Shown here one piece after another: positions 33,769 through 45,689 of a DNA stretch of 64,000 bases. The stretch is from NCBI RefSeq assembly GCF_932274485.2, contig NC_065884.2, forward strand, positions 70,578,046 through 70,642,045, read 5' to 3'. This DNA is from Patella vulgata (taxonomy: Eukaryota > Mollusca > Gastropoda > Patellidae). A program made the position numbers and the translations under genes. How positions within the stretch are numbered: the stretch's first letter is position 1; every line of letters begins with the position of its first letter. The notes under the pieces were generated by a model. That model was not told the origin of the DNA and ran no database searches. It was given only the letters and a program-made list of their open reading frames with translations.

Positions 33769-34449
33769 TATATATTTCTTTAAGAAATAACGATTTTGAC
33801 AAGTGACTTAGCAGAATATTTCTTTCAGTCCAATGCAAGGGAGGTTGCAAAGATGACAATGTATAAGTTTCCAGAAGGAGAATGTTCAGGAAGATCTTCA
33901 GTGTAAACAACAAATAACGGAGAAAACATACAGAGTGTGCTGCTGGAAATCGCCAAATGGGGAACTCCTGCAAACCTCGAGATATGTTATAGATTGCTGG
34001 AAGGGCATTCCATTAAATTCTTCACTGCAAAACTATTAATTCGTGAGAAGAAACAAGATATGCCAACTACATTTCTTAGATTTTGCACTTGATCTGATAA
34101 CAATGCCAGAATTAACACTAGAAGTTGTAGATGTGGACGGATACACAGGCAGGTGCCTTGTGTGGTGCTTTACGTTTGGGACAAAGCCCTTTAAAAGCAG
34201 AAACTATACATTGAGTAGCTATTTCGAGCTGATAATTTTTTTTATATATTTTTCGATTTGACATAATCATGACTATATAGTTATATCGGGTATGTGTTAA
34301 GACTGGCCTATCAAACCCCCTGAGATATACGAGTAAAAACCTTAACCAATAACTAACTCGACACAAGCTAGGTCATTTCGGGACTAACATAAGGTTTTAA
34401 TTTTATTTCAATAATTCGCTTGAGCGTAGGGGTCGTTAGCAGTGGGGGG
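33769..34449. other. V2-specific insertion, no gene recognised
   Basis: Short frames only. A cysteine-rich word 'tgcaagggaggttgcaaag' (CKGGCK) is reminiscent of transposon-borne Cys motifs but too short to assign. Confidence 0.3.
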
Positions 34450-34602
34450 GACCGGAGGACCGGACGAAAACCCACGAGGTTGGCCAGGCGACCCTACTTC
34501 TTGTCACGTACAACCGGGGATTCGAAACCACGCCAGTTTACTCAATGGCAGGCTTTATGATATAGAACACACGTGCGAACCATTCGGCCATCCAACCCCC
34601 CA
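34450..34602 (-). repeat. tRNA(Ser/Leu)-like SINE head, third family
   Basis: On the minus strand GGTTGGATGGCCGAATGGTT (A-box) and GTTTCGAATCCCCGG (B-box) are about 50 bp apart. A related sequence lies at 53,560-53,655 on the plus strand. The repetition and the poor acceptor stem argue for a SINE rather than a functional tRNA gene. Confidence 0.6.
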
Positions 34603-34604
34603 CT

Positions 34605-35350
34605 AACAGACAAGATTGTCTACTAGAAGTAACCAATAACTAACAGACAAGACTGTCTGCTAGAAGTAACCAATAGCTAACAGACAAGTTTAGGCAGACA
34701 AGATTGTCTACTAGAAGTAACCAATAACTAACAGACAAGAATACATCTAGGTCAAAATATTCACCTCACGTGATCAATTCTATCCAATGGTCGCCGTCGA
34801 TACTTATTTATAGTAGAAAACACAGAATATAACACAAAGAAATGAAATGAAATGAAATGAAATGGGGTTTAACGTTAACACAAAGAAACGAAATACAATA
34901 TTAATAGTAGATTGAACCTTACAATTCACCCTGAAGTTAATTAAATGTGCCAGGAAAATATTTATATTTTCTTAAAGATAATAAATTGTTCTTTTAAATG
35001 GTATGTGATAATATACTTGGAATTTGATTTTTCATATTGCATTTGGCTGCGACAAGACAGCATCCTATATCAATACGGCCGCGATGTCTGCTACCCCACC
35101 CCTCTTATACCTTACAATTCACCCTGTAGATATTAATGTGTCAGGAAAATGATTATATTTTATGAACGACAATAGTTTCTCTTTAAATAGTATATGACAT
35201 TATATTTGGAATTTGATTTTTCATATAACTTTTCGTTGCCGCAAATGACAGCATCCTATATCAATATGGCCTCGATGTCTGCTACCCAACCCCTCTTGTA
35301 CCTTACAATTCACCCTTTAGATATTAATGTGCCAGGAAAATGTTTATATT
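34605..35350 (+). repeat. 68-bp and 196-bp repeats in V1 orientation, inside V2
   Basis: Order and orientation follow V1 8,683-9,560, although the surrounding V2 is inverted. The 196-bp units start near 34,938, 35,133 and 35,325. A SINE tail fragment (34,850-34,873) interrupts. The last unit breaks straight into the SGNH relic at 35,352. Confidence 0.8.
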
Positions 35351-35351
35351 T

Positions 35352-35610
35352 TACGAACGACATAAATACATTTACCGCCACCCAAGAGATATGTCTCTAT
35401 TGTCATTCGATGCGGGTATTCCTGCAAATGGGTGAGAATGATATTAAACCAGGACAAAATAATGATAACATGGTTTTTAAAATAATAGAACTCGCCCATT
35501 TTCTGGTAAACATCAAAGGGGTGAAGCATGTGATTGTGGGGTAGCTATGGAAAAGGCGATCGGATCTTTTTAATCAATCCGTTTACCGCCTGAACACCAT
35601 GTTAAAGGCA
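35352..35610 (+). pseudogene. SGNH-hydrolase relic A
   Basis: Contains LQMGENDIKPG, the block III Gly-x-Asn-Asp signature, then HFLVNIKGVKHVIVG and YRLNTMLKA. It aligns to the middle of relic B. Block I and block V are not in this piece. Fossil, broken. Confidence 0.6.
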
Positions 35611-35699
35611 ACGCCCCCCCCCCCCAGCCCTATAATGACATGTCCAAAACGGAGATTGGCATTTGCCATAGGCGTGGTTGTTTTTTGAATTTGTATATA

Positions 35700-35775
35700 A
35701 AGTGCCAGTATTGCCTGACTTTCCTCAACGGTTTTGTTTGATTTAACAAGTGTTAGTATTGCCTGACTTTATTAA
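35700..35775 (+). repeat. Hairpin-motif array after SGNH relic A
   Basis: Two copies of the (G/C)(T/C)AGTATTGCCTGACTT motif, same strand and same relative place as in the other arrays. Confidence 0.65.
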
Positions 35776-35939
35776 TGTATAAGATTCTCATCAACATTAT
35801 CACATTTCAACCCAGTTTTAGGCATTGGAATCTCAATATCTCAGAAGGCCCTTCAAATTGTTCTAACAGAACGTGGTGTCCTAAATTCTGTCTGTTGGTG
35901 ATACTTATCCTTGAACCACCAGACAGAAGTAGACTCAAG

Positions 35940-36517
35940 ATGGTCTTCAAAGTCATGATTTTGGGTCATTCATTCATAACTCGGTTGGAAGACTACACTG
36001 AGAATGTTAATCGTAATTCCAAAAAACATGGGATTAGATGGCAATCATATCCAAACATTTTTGGGGGGGACTTGGCGTGTGTACTTTGTACCGAGGACCA
36101 AAATGTATTTACCGCCACCTGAGAGACATGTCGCCGGCTACATTCGACTGTGTTTTACTCCAAATGGGGGAAAATGGCATTAAACCGGGAAAGAATAATG
36201 ACAATATTGTTTTTAAATTACTGAAACTCGTCCATTTCCTAGTTAACATTAAAGGGGTCAAACATGTGATTGTGGGACAACTTTTGAAAAGGCGATCTGA
36301 CCTATTTAATGACTCGGTCTATCGCCTCAACACCCTTTTAAAGGCCAGGGCCTCCACCTGGCCTATCTTTACATTTTGGGTACACCGAGGGATGTGGCGC
36401 AACCGCCGCAATTTGTTGCAGCCTGATGGTGTACACCTCAAGGATATAGGATTAGAAAAGTTTGCCCAGAACATAAGGTCAGCCATTGGGATTTGCCATA
36501 GGCGTGGAAGCTTTTAA
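35940..36517 (+). pseudogene. SGNH-hydrolase relic B, most complete
   Basis: Starts MVFKVMILGHSFITRLEDY; GHSF is the block I nucleophile-Ser motif. Further on are MGENGIKPG (block III), VYRLNTLLK and DGVHLKDIGL (block V with Asp and His). Together these define an SGNH/GDSL-type hydrolase fold, normally an esterase or acyl hydrolase. Domains like this occur in ORFs of several invertebrate retrotransposons (some CR1/L2 LINEs and Ngaro/DIRS-type elements) and as stand-alone repeats. No reverse transcriptase is seen nearby. The copy is broken. Its 3' end is followed at once by the hairpin-motif array. Confidence 0.65.
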
Positions 36518-36534
36518 TCGGTAGCCAATATAAT

Positions 36535-36660
36535 GTGTCAGTATTGCCTGATTGTCGTGAATAGTTTTGTTTCATTTAATAAGTGTCAGTATTGCCTGAC
36601 TTTTCAGAACTGCTTTAATTTTTAACAGGTGTCAGTATTGCCTGACTTACCTCTACAATT
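36535..36660 (+). repeat. Hairpin-motif array after SGNH relic B
   Basis: Three GTCAGTATTGCCTGA(C/T) motifs spaced about 50-55 bp. The flank continues into the V1-matching sequence. Confidence 0.7.
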
Positions 36661-37294
36661 ATCTATTTTAATTCATTAAAAATATTACACATTATATTGC
36701 CTTGAATGTTATAGTAATTGATTCATGAAATGCCATTGTTTGTCGGGAAATGCATTGCACTATCTATTTGATGCAAGGTTAAATCATTAAAGTGTCTTTT
36801 TTCATATGAAAATGCCTGGCCATTCAAAAATAGATAATGCAAAATGAATGTATTGAAAATGTCATTCAAATCACATAAAATAACTCTTCACGGTTGGAAT
36901 TCGATGACAAAACGCCACTGTCCATAGAAAATGTCTGTCATAGCACACTGCATAACGTATGTCCATCTTGAATAGTCTGATTGCAGCAGAAAAGTATAGG
37001 AAAATTAAATGAAATGAAGTGGGGTTTAACGTCCGTCTTCATTAGCCTAGTCAGAGGAGAACAGTAAGACGTTAAATCCCTTTTCATTTTCATCGAATTC
37101 ACAAGGTAAGAGACATGTTCTTTGTACAGTGGCATTTCTTCACCGAATTCACAATGTGAAGGGATCTTTTATGTACACGCCAATGTACACAGGAGCATGT
37201 GTTGTCCCATCTACACAGACACTTTTCTCTACCGGTTCCTTTGTCCTGCACTACAGACAGGGGGACGCCACTCGGCAAACCTCGGCAGACATCA

Positions 37295-37395
37295 CGATAT
37301 TTTAATCCGACAATACGACAATTTAAACCGACAATACGACATTTTCAGTGTCGTGGTGTCGGGTGAAAATGTCGTATTGTCGCGTTAAAATATGA
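37295..37395. repeat. CGACAATACGAC inverted repeat, V2
   Basis: Inverted partner of 10,256-10,345, with the same 19-bp arms and flanking CGACAATACGAC words. Confidence 0.8.
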
Positions 37396-37559
37396 AGGGC
37401 GACATTATTCTTTCTATTGTTACTTTATTGTTTGACATCAAATTAAAAACATTGCATTGTAACAGCAGCCCTATCAAGCCGAAGGCCAAATTGTTGACAG
37501 ACAGGAGTACTTTACATCAGCTATAGTTTTCAATACAATACAAACATTTCCTGGCATAA

Positions 37560-38235
37560 TACCTTGATGAATATAAGGAAACGATAAGGGTGGGAAGGTG
37601 CCAAACATCGAGACGATATTTATACAGCGGCGAAATGCTACTCGAAAAATCAAATTGCGAATATGATGTTGCACATTAATATCTACAGGGTGAATTGTGG
37701 GGTATAAGAGGGGTGAGGTAGCAGACCTTGAGGCGGTATATTTATACAGGATGCTGTTATTTGCGGCAACAAAATGTCATATGAAAAATCAAATTCCAAG
37801 TATATTATCATATACCATTTAAAAGAACTTTTTATCATCTTACAGAAAATATAATCAATGTCCTGGCACATTAATATCTTCTTGGCGAATATTAAGGTAT
37901 AAGAGTGGGTTGTGGGGGATGGGGCAGCAGTAGACGATACCATTTAAAAGAGAAATTTATTATCGTTTATAAAATATAAACATTTTCCCGGCACATTAAC
38001 ATCTACAGGGTGAATTGTAAGGTACACGAGGGGTTGGGTAGCAGATATCGAGGCCGTATTGATATAGGATGCTGTCTTGTCGCAGCGAAATGAAATATGA
38101 AAAAGCAAATTACAAGTATATTATATTATCACATACCATTTAAAAGAACAATTTATTATTTTTAAGAAAATATAAACATTTTCCTAGCACATTAATAACT
38201 TCTGGCTGAATTGTAAGGTTCAATCTACTATTAAT
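37560..38235 (-). repeat. 196-bp tandem repeat array, V2
   Basis: 'gcacattaa' landmarks recur near 37,672, 37,865, 37,990 and 38,188. One unit is shortened compared with V1. Confidence 0.8.
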
Positions 38236-38388
38236 ATTGCATTTCGTTTCGTTTCTTTTTGTTATATTATGTGTTTTCTACTATAAATTAGTATCGTGGG
38301 TGACCATTGGATAGAACTGATCACTAACGTGATTAGAACAGATCAATCCATTGTGCTAAGAGGTGAATATTTTGACCTAGATGTATTC

Positions 38389-38500
38389 TTGTCTGTTAGC
38401 AATTGGTTACTTCTAGCAGACAATCTTGTCTGTCTAAACTTGTCTGTTAGCTATTGGTTACTTCTAGCAGACAGTCTTGTCTGTTAGTTATTGGTTGGGG
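38389..38500 (-). repeat. 68-bp tandem repeat, V2
   Basis: Two units against four in V1, with 'ggttacttctagcagacaat' as landmark, followed by the ATATT microsatellite. Confidence 0.8.
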
Positions 38501-38536
38501 GTCAAAACCTATATTATATTATATTATATTATTCCA

Positions 38537-38790
38537 GTCTGGAGGTCGGGTGTTCGATCCCTGAATTGGCCGAGAAAAGTCACCCAGATGGTTTACCCTT
38601 GTATTTGTGGCTTGACAGGCGGCCTGACAGGGACAGCTGTCGAGTCGTTCGGATGGGACGGAAAACCGAGGTTCCATGTACACTTTGGCGTGAACGTAAA
38701 AGATCCCTTGACAGTTGGAATTCGATATAAGAGTAGGTCGTATTGCCGTTGTCCGGGCAAAATTTCCGTCATAGCACACTGAATTTGCAA
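38537..38790 (+). repeat. SINE lacking tail, V2 partner of 8,398-8,648
   Basis: B-box GGGTGTTCGATCCCTGAATT and the same diagnostic insertion in the body. Confidence 0.75.
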
Positions 38791-38819
38791 GAAATTCGAA
38801 CTCCACCATCATTAGTGTA

Positions 38820-40010
38820 TACCTGTGGTATAATCACAAAAAATTGTGACCATTAGAGGAACCAAAAGCTCAAAACGAGATTTTTCGTAAAATCAAGGGC
38901 CATAATTCAGGAAGTTACGGTCCGATATGCGCGAATATCGAAAGGAACATGCATGTCAAGTTTCATCAAAATTGTGACCTCTAGGAGGTCCACAGCCCTG
39001 ATGTAATAGATGTTTACACTATTTGCGTACAAGGGGCGGGCAATTTGTTGTCCCTACAGTTTTGGTCCGATTTTCACGAAATTCGACCTCGACCATCATT
39101 AGTGTGTAAAGGTGTTATATCAAAACGTTTTGTTTTTAAATCGGATAAAAATTGTGAGCTCTACAGGGACCACAAGTTAAAAGCGCGATTTTTCGTACGT
39201 TATGATCCGATGTGCGGATTAAAATTGTAACATCTAGAGGGTCCACAAACTTGATATACCATATTTTTAAACTCTTTACGTACAACGGCAGTATTGGTCC
39301 GATTTTCACGAAATTCGACCTCAACCACCATTACGGTGTAACGGTGAAATACCCCAACGGTTTTTTTTAAATCGGATAAAAATTGTTACCTCTAGAGGGA
39401 CCACAAGCTTAAAAAGCGATTTTTCATACAATCAAGGGTCATAATTAAGGAAGTTACAATCCGATATGCGCGAATATCGAAAGGAACCAAGATCTTTGGG
39501 ATATAAACATGCATTCCAAGATTCATCAATATCGGATGAACATTGTGACCTCTAGAGGGTCCACAACCTTGATGTACCATATTTTTACACTATTTGCGTA
39601 CAAGGGCGGCCATTTTGACCGGCAATTGTGGTTCGATTTTCACGAAATTCGAACTCCGGGACCACAATTCAATAAGTTACAATCCGATTTCGAAAGGAAT
39701 TGAGATCTTTGGGTTATAAACAGGCATTTCAAGTTTCATCAAAATCAGATGAAAATTGTAACCTCTCGAATATCCACAAGCTAAAAACGTGGTCTTCGTA
39801 CAATCAGAGAACCATAATCAATGAAGTATGGTCCGATACATGCCAATATCGAAAGGAACGGAGATTTTGGAAGATAGACTTATATTTCAAGTTTAGTCAA
39901 AATCGGATAAAAATTGTGACCTGTAGAGTGTCCACAAACAAATTGTGAACGGACGGACGGACAAACAGGGGCGACGGTATAATACGTCCACATGAAAATG
40001 TGGGTGTATA
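38820..40010 (-). repeat. Dimeric satellite array between V2 and U3
   Basis: About three and a half units, all on the minus strand, ending with the terminal motif 'atgaaaatgtgggtgtataa'. The first 310 bp from that end match the left half of the foldback element at 25,530-25,840. Confidence 0.8.
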
Positions 40011-40299
40011 AAAACAGGCGCAGATCTTGACTTGTCGTCTTTCGTTTAAAGGGGGGTATGCTGTTGTTAGGACCCAATTAACGGTGTTAAAGATTTTGTG
40101 AATTTATGTTCACTCTGAATTTTATTCACCAATTGGCAACTAATAATGAAAATCATCATATCATCCAAGTATTCAATATGAATCTTAATATAAACATTCC
40201 CAAATCTAAAGTCAGCTCCAGAAATGAAAAAGTAGACCCGAAGAAGAGGAATTAACATAAAGGAGCTAAATCGCTAATATTTTGGATCTAGAAATTGAC

Positions 40300-42004
40300 A
40301 CAAATGGGTCGCAACGCATATAATAATGTAATGTGAATGTATATAAACTTATTGACATTTAATCGTTTCTGTTTTTACTGTAATTCCTAATCACTTATGT
40401 TCGGTGAAATACGCCAGAAGTCTCAATCGAGTGACAATCTCTAGCGTCTGTTTTTTCCACTCTTTACCAATAGTGTTTATTGTGCATGCTTTCCAAATAA
40501 GAACATAACGTCACCGTTTGACATGACTTGTGGGATATATCTAGCCTCGTTCTACGAGTTCATTGTATTCGTGTACCAATGGTAAAATGTTTATTTTGTC
40601 TTAATTATTGGTTATCAGAAGCCCATCTTTTCCCCGTAAGTTCACAACATCAACGTTGATTTAAATTGACAAATAATTCGTGTTTGCAATGTAGAAGATT
40701 TTGGATGATATTGAGTTAGAGACTTGGCTACTTTAAGTCGAGTATTTCGACAGGGTGTCTTATTTGGTGAAATTAAATTAATTTGTTTTTATTTCTTAAA
40801 GTCCTATTCCAAACGTGTTAAAATGTTAGTTAATTAATCACATTGGAGATTGTGAAAGTGTAAATTCTGATCATAACAATCTATAACTCCATTGTTACAT
40901 TTTTAATCCATTTTAATCCCTAGGAGCTGGATTCCCACGAAGGCGTCGAAAACGACCTCCTTTAATCCGTTACGGTCAATAACTGTGCCTTCGAGGGAAT
41001 AAACCCCCAAATTATACCCATATACAACAAATAAACACAATGACATTATTTCTGACGAGCTGCACTGATACACAAAGGGGTTCTTTAAAATATGGAATTC
41101 AACTTGTCGGCATGCCTTGTATTTTTCTTAGCTTAGCGCTAAGTAGTTCAGGGTTTCTTCTGCCTTATGGGGATTTTGTTTCAATCAAATTTTTCCAGCA
41201 TACTTGATATGATGGATTCCTCAAAATAATTTGAAAGATATAACGTTTTAAAATGTCACTAACACCCGCGATTAAACAATGTGGTTGTTAAAAGCATTTG
41301 TGTTCTATTATACGATTTAAGAACAACATATTATGGGGTAAGAAATAAGCTCTAAGGTTTAGAAAGAACATACATCTGTGCCTTTTTAGGCATTGGAAAT
41401 TCAGCTGTGGATACAGTGTTCCAAAGTTGACAATCTTGCTAAAGTTGAGTTATTTGCTAAATATACACTGTTGTATGAGTGTCAAACATACACACATATT
41501 TCGCTCTCCGCATACATTTAAGCGGCGTTTAGACGATACAATCAATCCATACAACCGTCGGATGCAACATATTGGACGACTGTTTACACAATACAATGAT
41601 TCAAACTTCTAATCTATACGTTGTATGGCAACATTAACATTTGTTCCTTCTTAGTAACTCAATAATTTCGCAGTAAGGCGACGCTTCTCATCCCCGTCTT
41701 GGTGTAGATGCCGCGGGCTCCACAAAGTCCATGTTTCGTATACAATGTAATGTAGCACCATAGGTCTTTTGACGTGGAGAGCGGGCGATGTCAGAAACCG
41801 GTCGCCACATCCTACGTACGACTCATGCATCTTTTCTTACTACATATTTCTGTAGCCTTGTGATCGTCTAGAATATTTGTTTCTAGCTGTCTTTACTTCT
41901 GCTTCACGTTGTGTATTTACTTCTTACTCTTTTCTTAAGACGTGTGTCTTACCAGGAATAACAATGCAACAGTTCGCTTCTACATTTTATATATATAACT
42001 GCAT
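40300..42004 (-). other. Conserved U tail, U3
   Basis: Inverted match of 6,276-7,805 and 23,226-24,882, with the same small frames (signal-peptide-like frame near 40,905-41,045). A plus-strand stretch near 40,397-40,560 includes NKNITSPFDMTCGIY. No securely assigned gene. Confidence 0.35.
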
Positions 42005-45000
42005 AATATGAATACAAGCACAAGCATAGCAATACTAGCTAAAACTATTTCCCCACCCTAGCCAGCCTCACGGAACCTCTCTGGAATCTAATGGAAGTCT
42101 GACTTAAAGTTTAATATGATTTCGTTTATAAGACTTATGGATATCATGCACAAACAAGGGTGATCATGACCCTGAACCTGTGCAATTAACGATATGATTG
42201 GTTAAATTAAGCCAAATGATGAAATGGTAAAGTTCCATGCACGTGATATCTGATGGTATTTTATAGACACATGTTTTGGCTAAATAACTCTTTTTTTTTA
42301 TAGAACAATATGTCATTTAAACCCTAAGTTGATTTAGTACACACTACATATGTGAATATGTTTGAAATTACTAACTTGCCAAAGATATTAATAAATGAAA
42401 TATACTGCCACCATTAATTTCAAGAGCAAAAATTCCAGCAATATTATTACATTCGTCCCTCTGTTAAAGACTGTTTGCTCGGTATTAGGTAGAGTTATAT
42501 AAGCATTCATAAATGTAGCAGAAATCTCGAAAATCGACATATATAATTATCACCTCCCCGTCTTCTAAGATTTATGCGAAATGAAGAGGTAGGAGACTCT
42601 TAAAATCTGCCATGTACTAAACCCTATAATTATTCATGCACATATATATGCTTACTATACCATAAAACAAAGCTATGAAATAAAAACACAAATAATCAAA
42701 AATCAAAAGTTGCATGCAAAAGCTCTCCAAAAAGTTCATCACTGTAAAATCCTATGAAAATTCACTAAGCCTAAGCACAGAAAACACAAATTGTCTTTGT
42801 TAAATCTTCAAGTGTCCTAATTTCAAAACACATCACGTAATATTTTATAAAGTTCAGTGTCACTTTAAATTCTGTCTCAGGAAATCTCAATTTGGTAAAC
42901 TGGTAAACCATTTCTTCTTCTTGGATTTGTATTGGTCTGTATCAGCTACCATAATATCAAGTTGAAAACTTTCTTTTTTGTTCTTCTACGTATGATTGGT
43001 TTGTACAATTTTATCCGTGTTAGCTCACATACCAAATCGTAGATTAATATGATTAGGTCAAAAGGTCACATTACTGACTGAGAAATATCTATCTATATAT
43101 ATATTTGTGACTGTCGTTTGTCTGTCTGTCTGTCTGTCTGTTCGGGATTGGCGGCTACACTAGGTCTGCCCCGAGTCTGAAATTTGGGGTATAGGGGTAG
43201 CTCGGACCGCGGAGTAACATAGTCCAGGTGGCGTTAGTCTACTACTTCCGGTTTCGGAGTTATGACCCCCGAGCAAAGCCGGTCTGTTCGGGGTTGGCGG
43301 CTACATCTGCCCCGAGTCTGAAATTTGGAGTATAGGGTAGCTCGGACCGGGGAGTAACATAGGCCTGGTGGCGTTAGTCTACCACTTCCGGTTTCGGAGT
43401 TATGACCCCCGAGCGAAGCCGTTCTGTTCGGGGTTGGGGGCTACACAAGGTCTGCCCCGACTCTGAAATTTGGGGTACAGGGGTAGCTCGGACCGGGGAG
43501 TAACAGGCCAGGTGGCGTTAGTCTACCACTTCCGGTTTCGGAGATATGACCCCCGAGCAAAGTCTGTCTGTTCAGGGTTGGCGGCTACACTAGGTCTGCC
43601 CCGAGTCTGAAATTTGGGGTATAGGGGTAGCTCGGACCGGGGAGTAACATATGCCAGGTGGCGTTAGTCTACCACTTCCGGAGTTATGACCCCGAGCGAA
43701 GCCGGTCTATTCGAGGTTGGCGGCTACACTAGGTCTGCCCCGAGTCTGAAATTTGGGATATAGGGGCAGCTCGGACCGGGGAGTAACATAGGTAAGGTGG
43801 CGTTAGTCTACCACTTCGGGTTTCGGAGTTATGACCCCCGAGCGAAGCCGGGTATCCTGCTAGTCCTATATATTGTGACTTTCACAAACGTCAAATTTAA
43901 CACAGTGTTAGAACCTATTGTTTATAATAATCCGACCTAATGTCAAATTACACATTCCTAACCACCTCGCATTAACAATTTAAAGCAAAATTTAATTAAT
44001 GACATAATAGCATTTAGCAAATATATATTTAACGTTTATATTACGTTTCTAAAGCAAAATTTAATTACACAAAATTATATACGGATAAAATCTACCGTAT
44101 ACCTCCACTTTTCTAAAAAGTGTCGTATGTTTACCTTAACCTCGTATTAAACTCGTATTAATGACTTTGCAATAATCTCACAATTTAACGAGCCAATAAT
44201 TTTAGTTTTTCCCCAGGAAAACTATAACCTACATCCCTATATTTAATTATATGGGATTTTTTCCATAACCTAACTTTTTATTCAAAAGTCAAATTACTTA
44301 ATTTTGAAACCTTGGACTAGAGCTTCAAAATTACACTACTCTACTTATTTAACCACATATATGGACAACACAAAAAGACAAATAATAGCAATTCAACTTT
44401 TTATTCAAAAGTTAAAATTACTCTTTTTTAGCCTAACCCGACTAAAACTAAAATATTGAGACTTTGGACTAGAGTCCGAAAATTACATTATATACGAAAC
44501 AACAAAAAACACAAATTAACGAATCATAGTCGAAAACACGGCCATCTTGGAAACTAGAGTTAATCACTCTCAAACTTTATTCTTAGATTTGCCATTTTTT
44601 TTACTGCGATCCGGAAACAACATTAGTTCCTTATTTTATTCCCTATTCCGTGTCCTTATCATTATTATTCCTTAGTTATATCAAAACATTTTTTTTTAAA
44701 CCTACGCCCTAGAGACCCTCAATTTAACTTTAATTTTACTCTAATTTACTACAGGTCATGTTAACCTGATAATATACACACCTAACCAGTGATATTATAT
44801 TATTTAATAATCCTATCAATCTCAACTTATGAATGATTATATTTTATTCTCTATATAGCTGCATAATATGGATACAAGCACAAGCATAACAATACTAGCT
44901 AAAACCATTTCCCCACCCTAGCCAGCCTAACGGCTGTCTAGGAACTCAAATGGAACCTCTCTGGAATCTAATGGAAGTCTGAATTAAAAGTTTAATATGA

Positions 45001-45330
45001 TTTCTTTTATAAGACTTATGGATATCATGCACAAACAAGGGTGATCATGGCCCTGAACCTGTGCAATTAACGATATGATTTGTTATATTAAGCCAAATGA
45101 TGCAATGGTAAATTTCCATGCACGTGATATCTGATGGTATTTTATAGACACATGTTTTGGCTAAATAACTCTTTTTTATATAACAATATGTCATTTAACC
45201 CCTAAGTTGATTTAGTACACACTACATATGTGAATATATTTGAAATTACTAACTTGCCAAAGATATTAATTAATGAAACATACTGCCACCATTAATTTCA
45301 AGAGCAGAAATTCTAGCAATATTATTACAG
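42005..45330 (-). mobile_element. LTR-flanked non-coding element, U3 (fossil)
   Basis: Two LTR-like blocks of about 450 bp (42,005-42,455 and about 44,870-45,330), each with TG...CA ends, are both fuller than in U2. The internal region has no gag or pol frame. Helitron-like DNA is inserted within it. The two blocks differ at a modest number of positions by eye, so the insertion is not recent. Broken and non-autonomous. Confidence 0.55.
43092..43863 (+). mobile_element. Helitron-like element with five internal repeats
   Basis: Starts TCTATATATATATTTGTGAC and ends GGGTATCCTGCTAG. Five units of about 150 bp, each from 'gttcggg(g)ttggcggc' to 'cccc(c)gagcgaag'. A four-fold TCTG run follows the 5' end. 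Orientation is plus although the host block is inverted. Confidence 0.75.
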
Positions 45331-45689
45331 TTATTAAATATTCTAATTCAGTCGCGGATAGGTTTAGAATCAATTTTATAGGACGTCAAAGTACTCGAAG
45401 CGACAGTCAAAGACATCTTTAATCAGGAATTCAGGTTGCCAAGCCATACATCACATGGCGTTGTCTAATATAACGCAATTTGATTGGCTATTGCATGAGT
45501 TGGACATGAATAGAACTGATCCTATCAATGCCACAAGCTGTCCATCCGACCATTTGTCTGATGAGTCAGTCGATCGTGTAAACTCCGCTTAGCCGCAAGA
45601 TGAGAACATTGTTCTGAGTTATTCGTGATGAATTCCTGTCATGTGACATTTGGAATTCGAAATAAAAAAGGCCGTAGCAAAATTGCCCT

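Larger units (their letters stand above)
27211..40020 (-). repeat. Segmental duplication copy V2 (inverted relative to V1)
   Basis: Follows V1 in reverse order from SINE 27,225-27,488 to satellite 38,820-40,010. Extra material compared with V1: the hAT-like element (30,890-31,685), a LINE-bearing insertion (about 32,207-33,320) and a compound insertion (about 33,731-36,360). Confidence 0.85.

Noticed and set aside
34480-34602. Functional tRNA-Ser or tRNA-Leu gene
   Set aside because: Box spacing fits, but no proper acceptor stem is seen and a second diverged copy lies at 53,560-53,655; better explained as a SINE.
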